Assembly: GCA_011391185.1 (NCBI GenBank)
Contig: JAABRB010000198.1
Span: 1-6,691 of the forward strand
From: Betaproteobacteria bacterium
GTDB taxonomy: Bacteria; Pseudomonadota; Gammaproteobacteria; Burkholderiales; SG8-39
Reading direction: 5' to 3'
DNA: 6,691 nucleotides
The first letter of the stretch is position 1; each line of letters starts with the position of its first letter. The notes beneath the pieces are model-generated. The model did not search any database, had not been told where the DNA came from, and saw only the letters and a program-made list of their open reading frames with translations. Of this stretch, positions 1-6,339 are shown in pieces. The position numbers and the translations under genes are program-made.

Positions 1-1
1 C

Positions 2-886
2 GACGGCACGGGACACGCGACGCTCGCGGTGCTCGATCGCGCGCTTTTCAAGCGCGCACTCGAGTTATTTGCCCGGCTCGGGATCGTGCCGGCCAGCGCG
101 ACCCCGGAACCGCTTACGCTCGCCGCTGTCCGGGGAAGGTGGCGGCTTCGTCTCGGTGGCTCGTACGGCAGCTTGCGCATGGGCGAGCGGCTCGGCATTG
201 CGTGTTCCCTTTCCCGGGGCGTGGATCCCCCAGTGGAATTGCGCCTCGCGCTGGAACAGGCGGGCTCGGCAAGGCCCGAGGCGATCGAAGTCGAGGGAGA
301 ATGCGACACCGCGGCCTGGGCTGCATCGCTCGGCGTGCAAGTAATCGCGGTTACTCCTGATCGCACCCAAGTGGCGCCGGTCGCGCTCGAATTGCTGCAA
401 TACGAATTCGGGCCACGGATGGTCGACTGGCGCGCCTGGCGCCTCCCCGCCGCGCTTGCCGCGGCGCTCGTGCTCGTCTGGATCGCCAGCCTCAATATTG
501 ACGCCTGGCTCAAGCTGCGCGAGGAGCGACAGCTGCGCAGCCAGATAAATGCGGCTTTCCGCGAAGCGTTTCCGCGGGTGCCGGTGGTGCTCGATCCGCT
601 GGCGCAAATGCGGCGCGCGCTCGCCGACATGCGTTCCGGCGCCGGCACTGGCGACATCGGGGATTTCCTTCCGCTTGCGGCAAGCTTCGCGCAAGCGGTG
701 CAGGCGGACGCCGATTCGGTGCGGCTGATCGAATATCGCGACCGCGCGCTGCAGGTGCGTTTCGAGCCCCGGGCCGTGGACTCGGCAGCGAAGCAAGACG
801 CTCTTATCACGCGCCTGGCGAAGGGCGGGCTGACGGCGAGATTTTCCGATTCGATATTGAGCGTGCGTAAGGGAGGAGGGACGTGA
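2..886 (+). CDS. gspL: Type II secretion inner-membrane platform protein GspL, 5'-truncated
   Basis: GspL is a bitopic inner-membrane protein that docks the ATPase GspE in the cytoplasm and pairs with GspM. The reading frame is open to the left edge with no stop, so the first part of the actin-like cytoplasmic domain lies outside the window. The GTG at 29 is an internal codon rather than a convincing start. Counting from that codon, residues 1-135 are the end of the cytoplasmic domain. Residues about 138-155 (LPAALAAALVLVWIASL) form one hydrophobic membrane segment. Residues 156-285 are the periplasmic part: a charged helix (LKLREERQLRSQINAAFREAFP), then a ferredoxin-like C-terminal domain. 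The helix followed by AFPxVPVVLDPLAQM is typical of GspL. The stop overlaps the gspM start by 4 bases (GTGA), which suggests translational coupling. Identification rests on this architecture and on the gsp neighbours. Confidence 0.93.
   Translation, partial: DGTGHATLAVLDRALFKRALELFARLGIVPASATPEPLTLAAVRGRWRLRLGGSYGSLRMGERLGIACSLSRGVDPPVELRLALEQAGSARPEAIEVEGECDTAAWAASLGVQVIAVTPDRTQVAPVALELLQYEFGPRMVDWRAWRLPAALAAALVLVWIASLNIDAWLKLREERQLRSQINAAFREAFPRVPVVLDPLAQMRRALADMRSGAGTGDIGDFLPLAASFAQAVQADADSVRLIEYRDRALQVRFEPRAVDSAAKQDALITRLAKGGLTARFSDSILSVRKGGGT
873..877 (+). promoter_or_regulatory. Shine-Dalgarno sequence of gspM
   Basis: GGAGG lies 5 bases before the GTG start of gspM, inside the last codons of gspL. 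It fixes the GTG at 883 as the start. It is the only strong ribosome binding site I can see ahead of any gene in this window. Confidence 0.8.
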
Positions 887-1374
887 TCGCCAGGCTGCGC
901 GCGTGGTGGCTTGGGCTCAACCGCCGCGAGCGGGTGATGACGGCTGCTGCCGGATCTTTCACACTACTGGCGCTCCTCTACCTGACTACGATCGAGCCGG
1001 CGTGGAAGGCACGCCAGCGGCTGGGGGCCGAATTGCCGCGGCTGCGCGCGCAGGTGGCTGAAGTCAATTCGCTTGCGCAGGAAGCAAAACAGTTGACGAG
1101 CCGCGGTGTCGCGGTGGAATCGGCAGCCGCAGCCAAAATCGCGCTCGAGCAGTCGCTCGCGCGCGCAAACCTCGGTGGCGTGCGCGTCACCATGCTCGAT
1201 GAGCGCCGTGTAGCGGTGAGCGCCAAGGATGTGCCGGCGACGCAATGGCTCGCGTGGGCGGAGCAAACGGCGCGCGAATCGCGGCTGCGCATCGCCGCCG
1301 TACGGATCTCGCGGACTTCGATCCGCGCCGTGGTTGATGCCGAGGCCACTTTCGAAATCGCGGCGCGGCAATGA
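883..1374 (+). CDS. gspM: Type II secretion inner-membrane platform protein GspM
   Basis: GspM is a small bitopic inner-membrane protein that partners GspL and stabilises the assembly platform. The 163-residue length is normal for the family. The N-terminus has a short amphipathic stretch (WWLGLNRRERVM, residues 8-19) with the RER element usual in GspM. It is followed by a membrane segment at about residues 20-37 (AAAGSFTLLALLYLTTI). Residues about 45-75 are predicted helix or coiled coil, and residues 85-163 form the periplasmic ferredoxin-like domain. The GTG start is supported by a strong GGAGG at 5-base spacing and by the 4-base overlap with gspL. Translation is therefore probably coupled to gspL. 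Sequence conservation in GspM is low, so the call leans partly on gene position. Confidence 0.92.
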   Translation: MIARLRAWWLGLNRRERVMTAAAGSFTLLALLYLTTIEPAWKARQRLGAELPRLRAQVAEVNSLAQEAKQLTSRGVAVESAAAAKIALEQSLARANLGGVRVTMLDERRVAVSAKDVPATQWLAWAEQTARESRLRIAAVRISRTSIRAVVDAEATFEIAARQ

Positions 1375-1388
1375 ACCTGGAAACAGCG

Positions 1389-1521
1389 AACCGCAAAGGC
1401 GCGAAGGCGCAAAGACTCGTAAAGACAATGCATTGCATGGAATCCGGGGTTCTTCTGGCAGGTGAGCCAATCGTTTGCGAATCCCCCTTGCGTTACTTGG
1501 CGTCTTTGCGCCTTTGCGGTT
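1389..1521. repeat. Inverted pair of CGCAAAGGCG-type intergenic repeats
   Basis: The 166-base gap between gspM and gspN holds two copies of one motif in opposite orientation. Bases 1389-1402 (AACCGCAAAGGCGC) are the exact reverse complement of 1508-1521. Bases 1406-1416 (GGCGCAAAGAC) are the exact reverse complement of 1502-1512. The left copy contains an extra 8 bases (GAAGGCGC-like duplication) relative to the right copy. About 80 bases of unremarkable sequence separate the arms, with no credible ORF. The arms could pair in RNA as a long-range stem just ahead of gspN. From memory, elements of the type AACCGCAAAGACGC/GCAAAGGCGC are scattered in intergenic regions of many proteobacteria. I see no clear target-site duplication. 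A T-run at 1533-1537 follows the right arm, but the large loop argues against a standard terminator. Confidence 0.8.
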
Positions 1522-1540
1522 ATGAACTGCGGTTTTTAGT

Positions 1541-2296
1541 ATGAAGTGGTTTTTCGGGATGCGCTACGGCACGGGCCTCGCGCTCGCCGCAGTCCTCGCA
1601 ATGGTGTTGACCGCGGCCGTGCGTGCTCCGGCTGCGTGGGTCGGCGACTGGCTGCAGGCGCAAGGCAGGCTACGCTTGATCGACGCGCGCGGCACGGTCT
1701 GGAGCGGCTCGGCGCTGCTCGGCCTGAGCGACGGGCGGCAGGTGACGCTTATTCCGGGGCGCATCTCCTGGAACATCGGACTCTCTGTGATTGCGTCCGG
1801 GCGCGTGACGGCGGACGTTTGGCATCCGGCACTGTCCGCGCCGCTCGCGGTTTCGCACTCGGCGAAGTCGATCGCGCTGAAAGCGGGCCAGGCGGAGTTG
1901 CCCGCGGCGCTGCTGGCGGCTCTCGGCGCACCCTTCAACACCGTCCGACCCGGCGGAGCCCTCGGTTTGCGCTGGACCGACGTCGAGCTCAAAGGTGGCG
2001 CATTCGCGGGCGATCTCCAGATCGACTGGCGCGAGGCGCAGTCGGCGTTGTCGACGGTCGCGCCCTTGGGAAGCTATCGCTTGGTGGTGACCGGGGCGGG
2101 GGACACCGCGCGCTTGCAGCTCAACACCTTGCGCGGGCCGCTGCGCTTGCAGGGTAGCGGAACAGTAAAAAGCGGGCGGGTGAGTTTCAAAGGATTGGCG
2201 TCGTCCGACCCGGAAATGCGCCCGGCGCTGATCGGGCTGATAAGCGTGCTGGGCCGCCGGGCGGGGGATCAAGCGGTCATAGCCATAGAAACATGA
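1541..2296 (+). CDS. gspN: Type II secretion system protein N (GspN)
   Basis: GspN is an accessory inner-membrane T2SS protein present in only some systems, with a short cytoplasmic N-terminus and a periplasmic body. Its role is poorly defined. The 251-residue length fits the T2SSN family. A membrane segment lies at residues about 10-27 (GTGLALAAVLAMVLTAAV). The family hallmark follows at residues 46-61 (LIDARGTVWSGSALLG) with the downstream LIPGRISWNIG at 70-80. The C-terminus LISVLGRRAGDQAVIAIE (233-250) also matches the usual family ending. The body is rich in beta-strand-like segments. Two starts are possible, ATG 1541 and ATG 1559 (MRYGTGLALAAVL). Neither has a recognisable Shine-Dalgarno sequence, so the start is uncertain by 18 bases. 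The gene is separated from gspM by a repeat-bearing gap rather than overlapping it. Confidence 0.93.
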   Translation: MKWFFGMRYGTGLALAAVLAMVLTAAVRAPAAWVGDWLQAQGRLRLIDARGTVWSGSALLGLSDGRQVTLIPGRISWNIGLSVIASGRVTADVWHPALSAPLAVSHSAKSIALKAGQAELPAALLAALGAPFNTVRPGGALGLRWTDVELKGGAFAGDLQIDWREAQSALSTVAPLGSYRLVVTGAGDTARLQLNTLRGPLRLQGSGTVKSGRVSFKGLASSDPEMRPALIGLISVLGRRAGDQAVIAIET

Positions 2297-2426
2297 TATA
2301 AATGAAGTAGATATAGTATTATCTTCCAGTAAATTAGTAGTATGTGGCGGAAATAGCCACATGCCCTTCGCGGACCGCTTTCCTTTGGGGGATAATTCGT
2401 TCCCCTACTCTCAAAACTTGGCACAA
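2297..2426 (+). promoter_or_regulatory. AT-rich leader of gspD, candidate promoter region
   Basis: Base composition changes abruptly after the gspN stop. Bases 2290-2345 are mostly A and T (TATAAATGAAGTAGATATAG and following), unlike the GC-rich genes on both sides. Several -10-like hexamers are visible: TATAAA at 2297, TATAGT at 2312, TATTAT at 2317 and GATAAT at 2391. None has a convincing -35 hexamer at 16-18 bases. A second short inverted repeat, GGGGA 2388-2392 with TCCCC 2401-2405, frames the GATAAT. A separate promoter for gspD is reasonable by position and composition, but I cannot assign the exact site. The region overlaps the first possible coding bases of gspD. Confidence 0.3.
2342..2362 (+). 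promoter_or_regulatory. Perfect 7-bp hairpin spanning the first possible gspD start codon
   Basis: ATGTGGC (2342-2348) is the exact reverse complement of GCCACAT (2356-2362), with a 7-base loop GGAAATA. The right arm runs into the ATG at 2361. In RNA this would sequester that start and display the only purine-rich stretch upstream of it (GGAAA) in the loop. Either it is a translational control element, or the ATG at 2361 is not used. No T-run follows, so it is not an intrinsic terminator. Confidence 0.5.
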
Positions 2427-4598
2427 ATGAAGGACATGCCGTTGGGACTTCGAGTGAATGCGCAGCATCGGACCGGCGCGTCCGCAAAGCCTTCGCGAGT
2501 AGGGCGGATTTGCCTGTGGATGGCGACGCTGCTGGTGGCGCTCACGGTGAGCACAGGCGCGGTGGCTCAGGAGCGTGTCACGCTCAATTTCTCGAATGCC
2601 GAGATCGACGCAGTGGTGCGCGCGATTGCCCAATTCACCGGCAAGGTTTTCATCGTCGATCCGCGCGTAAAGGGCACGCTCACCCTCACGATCGAGCAGC
2701 CGATGTCACCCGAGCAGGCGATGGCGACATTGAGCACCGCGCTGCGCATGCAAGGCATCGTCCTGGTCGAATCGGGCGGCGTCGTGCGCGTGGTGCCGGA
2801 GGCCGATGCCAAGCTCCAGGGCGGCGCAGTGCAGTCCGGGCCGCCCGTGGGCGCGGCGCGCGGCGACGAGCTGGTGACGCAGGTATTTCGACTGAACTAC
2901 GCGGCGGCGGCGAGCCTCGTCCAGCTGCTGCGCCCCCTGATCGCGCCGAACAACACCATCAGCGCCTTTCCGGCGAACAACACTCTCGTCGTCACCGACT
3001 TTGCGGAGAACATTCGCCGCATCTCGCGCATCATCGCCGCGGTCGACACGCCGGCCGGCAGCGAAATCGATATTGTCCAGCTTAAGCACGCGATCGCGAG
3101 CGATCTCGCGGTTCTGTTGGGGAAGATACTCGAAGCCGCGGCGCAGGGATCGGACGCCAGCCAGAGGGTGACGGTGCTGGCGGAACCGATTAGCAATTCC
3201 CTCCTCATTCGTTCCGCGACTCCAGCGCGAGTCATCCTCGTGCGCACCCTGATTGCCAAGCTCGACCAGCCTTCGGCGGTGCCGGGCAACATCCACGTCG
3301 TGTACCTGAAAAACGCCGAGGCGACCCGCCTGGCGCGCACGCTGCTCGGCACCGGGGGAGGCGATCAAGCCGCCGGAGGCCTTTCTCAGTCTATTACCCC
3401 GCTGGCATTTCAAGCGGCAGGTCGGCCTCCGGGTTCGCCTCAGCCGGTGCAACCTCCCGGTAGCGCCTCGGCGGCTCAGGGCACGACTGCGGCGCCGGTA
3501 TCAGGGAAGGTCGGCGGTGCGCTAATCCAGGCGGACCCGACGACCAATACCCTCATCATCACCGCGCCGGACGCGGTCTATCGCCAATTGCGCGTCGTCA
3601 TCGACCAGCTCGACGTGCGCCGCGCACAGGTCTTCATCGAAAGCCTGATCGTGGAGGTGACGAGCGATCAGGCTGCCGAGTTCGGCATCCAGTGGCAGAC
3701 CGGGCTTGGAAACGCGTCCGCCGGTGGTGGCAGTGGGGCGGTCGGTGGCACCAATTTCGGTATTGCCGGCCAGAACATACTCGGCATTGCACAGAACCCG
3801 GCCACTGTCGGCACGGGGCTCAACATCGGCATCGCTAAGGGAACCATCACGTTGCCGGGCGTTGGCACAATCACCAACCTGCAGTTCCTGGCGCGGGCGC
3901 TGGAGCGAACCACCAAGGCGAACATTCTGTCCACACCCAACATCCTGACGCTGGATAACGAGGAAGCGCGCATCATCGTCGGCCAGAACGTGCCCTTCAT
4001 TACCGGGCAGTTCACGACGCCGTCGTCGGCGGCCATCAATCCGTTTCAGACGATCGAACGCAAGGACGTCGGCCTTACGCTTCGGGTCCGGCCGCAGATC
4101 AGCGAAGGGGGCACCATCAAGCTGGTGATCTACCAGGAGGTGTCCCGCGTCGAGAGCGACACCAACCCCGCCGGCATCATCACCCAACTGCGGGCGATCG
4201 AGACCAATGTTCTGGTTGATGACGGCTCCATCGTGGTGCTGGGGGGGTTGGTGCAGGACACCGTGGCCAGCAACGTGGAGAAAGTGCCGGTGCTCGGCGA
4301 TATTCCGTTCCTCGGGCAGTTGTTCCGCTACGAGACGCGCCGTCAGCAGAAGACCAACCTGATGGTGTTCCTGCGACCGTTCGTCGTGCGTAACGAAGCC
4401 GCCGGCCGCTCGCTCGTGGTCGATCGCTACGACCAGATGCGCATTCTCGAGGAAAGCACGAAGCAGGGCCCGCATCCGGTGCTTCCCGCGATGGAGCCTC
4501 CGGTCATGCCGCCGCTTGGCCCGGAATCTAAACCCGCCGCCGATCCGGGCACAGCGGTGAAGCCACCCCCGGTTTCTCCCCCGACGCCCACCCAGTAG
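2361..4598 (+). CDS. gspD: Type II secretion system secretin GspD
   Basis: GspD forms the multimeric outer-membrane channel through which folded exoproteins leave the periplasm. With numbering from ATG 2361, a signal peptide covers residues about 46-69 ([20 protein letters not shown], cleavage near AVA|Q). Domains in order: N0 71-150 (starting [20 protein letters not shown]), N1 about 170-230, N2 about 235-303 and N3 about 309-420. N3 is split by a Gly/Pro/Ser/Ala-rich linker at 331-384. The secretin barrel and gate cover about 424-676, with [20 protein letters not shown] (521-546 region) and the signature [15 protein letters not shown] (641-655). A proline-rich tail occupies 704-745. The start is uncertain. 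Residues 1-31 have atypical codon use and a long n-region before the signal peptide, so ATG 2427, ATG 2436 or GTG 2454 may be the real start. gspE follows after 28 bases. The tail shows no obvious pilotin-binding S-domain. Confidence 0.96.
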   Translation: MPFADRFPLGDNSFPYSQNLAQMKDMPLGLRVNAQHRTGASAKPSRVGRICLWMATLLVALTVSTGAVAQERVTLNFSNAEIDAVVRAIAQFTGKVFIVDPRVKGTLTLTIEQPMSPEQAMATLSTALRMQGIVLVESGGVVRVVPEADAKLQGGAVQSGPPVGAARGDELVTQVFRLNYAAAASLVQLLRPLIAPNNTISAFPANNTLVVTDFAENIRRISRIIAAVDTPAGSEIDIVQLKHAIASDLAVLLGKILEAAAQGSDASQRVTVLAEPISNSLLIRSATPARVILVRTLIAKLDQPSAVPGNIHVVYLKNAEATRLARTLLGTGGGDQAAGGLSQSITPLAFQAAGRPPGSPQPVQPPGSASAAQGTTAAPVSGKVGGALIQADPTTNTLIITAPDAVYRQLRVVIDQLDVRRAQVFIESLIVEVTSDQAAEFGIQWQTGLGNASAGGGSGAVGGTNFGIAGQNILGIAQNPATVGTGLNIGIAKGTITLPGVGTITNLQFLARALERTTKANILSTPNILTLDNEEARIIVGQNVPFITGQFTTPSSAAINPFQTIERKDVGLTLRVRPQISEGGTIKLVIYQEVSRVESDTNPAGIITQLRAIETNVLVDDGSIVVLGGLVQDTVASNVEKVPVLGDIPFLGQLFRYETRRQQKTNLMVFLRPFVVRNEAAGRSLVVDRYDQMRILEESTKQGPHPVLPAMEPPVMPPLGPESKPAADPGTAVKPPPVSPPTPTQ

Positions 4599-4626
4599 CG
4601 TAGTCAATGCACTGCGCCGCCTGGCT

Positions 4627-6060
4627 GTGATGAAGCATCTCATTCCCTATGCTTACGCCAAGGCGCACTCGGTGCTGCCGGCGGCGGAGCGCGACGGACG
4701 GCTGGTGCTCTGGGTCACGCGCGCAACGCCGCCCGCCGCGGTGATGGAGGTGCGGCGCGCGCTCGGACGCGAGATCGGTCCCGTCGTCGTCGACACCGTG
4801 CAGTTCGAGTCGAGCCTGCGCGCGGCGTACGCCGACGCCGAAACAGAGGGCGAAGCGGCGAGCGTGGTGGGCGAGGTCGAAGGCGATGTCGATCTCGGTC
4901 GCTTGATCCAGGACATTCCCGAGATTGAGGACCTGCTCGAAGCGCGCGACGACGCGCCCATCGTTCGCATGCTGAATGCGCTGCTTTCGCAGGCGGTCCG
5001 CGAGGGCGCTTCCGATATCCACGTCGAGCCCTTCGAGCGCTATTCGGTGGTGCGCTACCGCATCGACGGCACACTGCGCGACATCGTGCGCCCGCGGCGC
5101 GCGCTGCACGCGGCGCTGGTATCGCGCATCAAGATCATGGCGAGCCTCGACATTGCCGAGAAGAGACTGCCGCAGGATGGCCGCATCATGCTGCGCTTGG
5201 GCGGCCGGCCGGTTGACGTGCGCGTTTCCACACTGCCGACCGGGCACGGCGAGCGCGTGGTGCTGCGCCTGCTCGACAAGGAGCGCGGGCGGCTCGAGCC
5301 CGAGAAGCTCGGCATGGCGCAGGATACCCTTGCCGTGCTCGACCGACTGGTAAAGCAACCGCATGGCATCGTGCTCGTCACCGGCCCCACGGGAAGTGGC
5401 AAGACCACGACGCTCTACGCGATGCTCTCGCGCCTCGATGCCGCCACGACCAATATCACCACCGTCGAGGACCCGATCGAGTACGATCTGGAGGGAATCG
5501 GCCAGACGCAGGTCAACCCGCGCATCGACATGACCTTCGCGCGCGCGCTGCGCGCGATCCTGCGCCAGGATCCCGACGTCATCATGATCGGCGAGATCCG
5601 CGACCTGGAGACGGCCCAGATCGCAGTGCAGGCCTCGCTCACCGGCCACCTGGTGCTGGCGACCCTGCATACCAATGACGCTGCCTCCGCCGTGACGCGC
5701 CTGCTTGACATGGGCATCGAGCCGTTCCTGCTCTCGTCCTCGATACTCGGCATTCTGGCGCAACGCTTGCTGCGCAAGCTCTGCCCCGAATGTCGCCGCC
5801 AGGACCCGGGCGGGCGCTGGCGCGTGGTCGGCTGCCCCAGCTGCGGGCAGGTGGGGTATGCGGGCCGCACCGGGGTCTACGAGCTGCTCGTGATCGACGA
5901 ACCTCTGCGCGCCGCCATCCATGCGCGCGAGGGCGAGCAGAAGCTGCGCGAGCTGGCGCGCGCGCGGGGTTTTCGAACGCTCAACGAGGACGGCGCGCGC
6001 TGGGTTGAAACCGGCGTTACCTCGGGCGAAGAGTTGCTGCGCGTGACGCGTGAAGCGTGA
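4627..6060 (+). CDS. gspE: Type II secretion ATPase GspE
   Basis: GspE is the cytoplasmic AAA-like secretion ATPase that powers pseudopilus assembly and docks on GspL. The 477-residue length is normal. The start is GTG 4627 or the adjoining ATG 4630 ([16 protein letters not shown], a typical GspE N-terminus); no clear Shine-Dalgarno precedes either. The N2 domain begins near residue 110 and carries GASDIHVEP (127-135) and [10 protein letters not shown] (177-186). Catalytic motifs are Walker A GPTGSGKT (253-260), the Asp box [10 protein letters not shown] (277-286), the Walker B region [12 protein letters not shown] (315-326) and the His box [13 protein letters not shown] (339-351). The zinc-binding module has CPEC (386-389) and CPSC (403-406), followed by [12 protein letters not shown] (410-421). 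Only 13 residues separate the two Cys pairs, which is shorter than I expect for GspE. All catalytic residues look intact. GspE is favoured over PilB by the gspD and gspF neighbours and by the short N-terminus. Confidence 0.97.
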   Translation: MMKHLIPYAYAKAHSVLPAAERDGRLVLWVTRATPPAAVMEVRRALGREIGPVVVDTVQFESSLRAAYADAETEGEAASVVGEVEGDVDLGRLIQDIPEIEDLLEARDDAPIVRMLNALLSQAVREGASDIHVEPFERYSVVRYRIDGTLRDIVRPRRALHAALVSRIKIMASLDIAEKRLPQDGRIMLRLGGRPVDVRVSTLPTGHGERVVLRLLDKERGRLEPEKLGMAQDTLAVLDRLVKQPHGIVLVTGPTGSGKTTTLYAMLSRLDAATTNITTVEDPIEYDLEGIGQTQVNPRIDMTFARALRAILRQDPDVIMIGEIRDLETAQIAVQASLTGHLVLATLHTNDAASAVTRLLDMGIEPFLLSSSILGILAQRLLRKLCPECRRQDPGGRWRVVGCPSCGQVGYAGRTGVYELLVIDEPLRAAIHAREGEQKLRELARARGFRTLNEDGARWVETGVTSGEELLRVTREA

Positions 6061-6081
6061 TGGGTGCCGCTACGCGGGGTG

Positions 6082-6123
6082 ATGAGTAATGAGTAATGAG
6101 TAATGAGTGATGAGTGATGAGTT
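6082..6123. repeat. Heptamer array 1, six tandem ATGAGT(A/G/T) units
   Basis: Six contiguous 7-base units begin 21 bases after the gspE stop: three ATGAGTA, two ATGAGTG and one ATGAGTT. Because 7 is not a multiple of 3, the units place TAA or TGA in every forward frame. No reading frame crosses the array on the plus strand. The unit in the phase GTAATGA differs by one base from GTAATGG, the reverse complement of the unit in array 4 at 6297-6331. The two arrays are thus imperfect inverted partners. Confidence 0.9.
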
Positions 6124-6129
6124 GAGTTT

Positions 6130-6215
6130 CAAGAGGCAAGGGGCAAGGGACAACGGCAGTTACAAGGGGCAAGCTAAAAGGGGCAAGGAGAAAGACAGGT
6201 TCAAGGTACAAGGTA
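6130..6215. repeat. Heptamer array 2, degenerate CAAGGGG units
   Basis: This is a purine-rich block of 7-base units with consensus CAAGGGG. Units are seen at 6130 (CAAGAGG), 6137 (CAAGGGG), 6144 (CAAGGGA), 6163 (CAAGGGG), 6170 (CAAGCTA), 6177 (AAAGGGG), 6184 (CAAGGAG), 6202 (CAAGGTA) and 6209 (CAAGGTA). Short interruptions at 6151-6162 and 6191-6201 break the phase. No ORF of note is present. Confidence 0.8.
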
Positions 6216-6216
6216 G

Positions 6217-6274
6217 TTACGATTGACCATTTACGATTCACCATTCACGGTTCTTTCGATTCACCATTCACCTT
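6217..6274. repeat. Heptamer array 3, degenerate T(T/C)AC(C/G)AT units
   Basis: This is a pyrimidine-rich block of 7-base units: TTACGAT 6217, TGACCAT 6224, TTACGAT 6231, TCACCAT 6238, TCACGGT 6245, a 9-base interruption, then TCACCAT 6261 and TCACCTT 6268. It continues as weaker similarity (CTACTCACC) to about 6286. From memory, ATTCACCATTCACG-like repeats occur between genes in other proteobacterial genomes. Confidence 0.8.
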
Positions 6275-6296
6275 CCACTACTCACCGTTTGATAGA

Positions 6297-6331
6297 CCAT
6301 TACCCATTACCCATTACCCATTACCCATTAC
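6297..6331. repeat. Heptamer array 4, five perfect CCATTAC units
   Basis: Five identical tandem copies of CCATTAC end 8 bases before the gspF start codon. This is the most homogeneous block in the gap, so it may be the youngest or may vary in copy number between strains. Its reverse complement GTAATGG matches array 1 (GTAATGA) at 6 of 7 positions. The two ends of the gap could therefore pair as a long stem with one A-C mismatch per unit. Confidence 0.92.
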
Positions 6332-6339
6332 TACTTCCA

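Noticed and set aside
65..796. Minus-strand open frame opposite gspL
   Set aside because: It overlaps an unambiguous GspL frame with its membrane segment and conserved periplasmic part; it is a compositional artefact.
1508..1537. Intrinsic terminator after gspM formed by the right repeat arm and TTTTT
   Set aside because: The right arm has no close complementary arm. Pairing with the left arm needs a loop of about 85 bases or more, and termination here would cut off the rest of the operon.
2418..2439. Sigma-54 promoter (TGGCAC ... TGC) upstream of a late gspD start
   Set aside because: The GG and GC elements are 19 bases apart instead of the required 12.
3522..4643. Minus-strand open frame of 373 codons opposite the gspD secretin domain
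   Set aside because: It is a shadow of a conserved secretin coding region, with Arg/His-rich composition and no plausible start context.
4528..5922. Long open frame of 464 codons on the minus strand opposite gspE
   Set aside because: It is antisense to a clear GspE with intact ATPase motifs. The translation is low-complexity and rich in Arg, His and Ala with no recognisable domain, as expected from GC-rich codon bias.
6017..6244. Minus-strand ORF running through the heptamer arrays
   Set aside because: The arrays simply lack stop codons on this strand. The protein is repeat-encoded (LITHHSLLITHYS) with no sign of coding selection.
6061..6339. CRISPR array in the gspE-gspF gap
   Set aside because: The units are 7 bases long and contiguous, without 20-40 base repeats separated by unique spacers.
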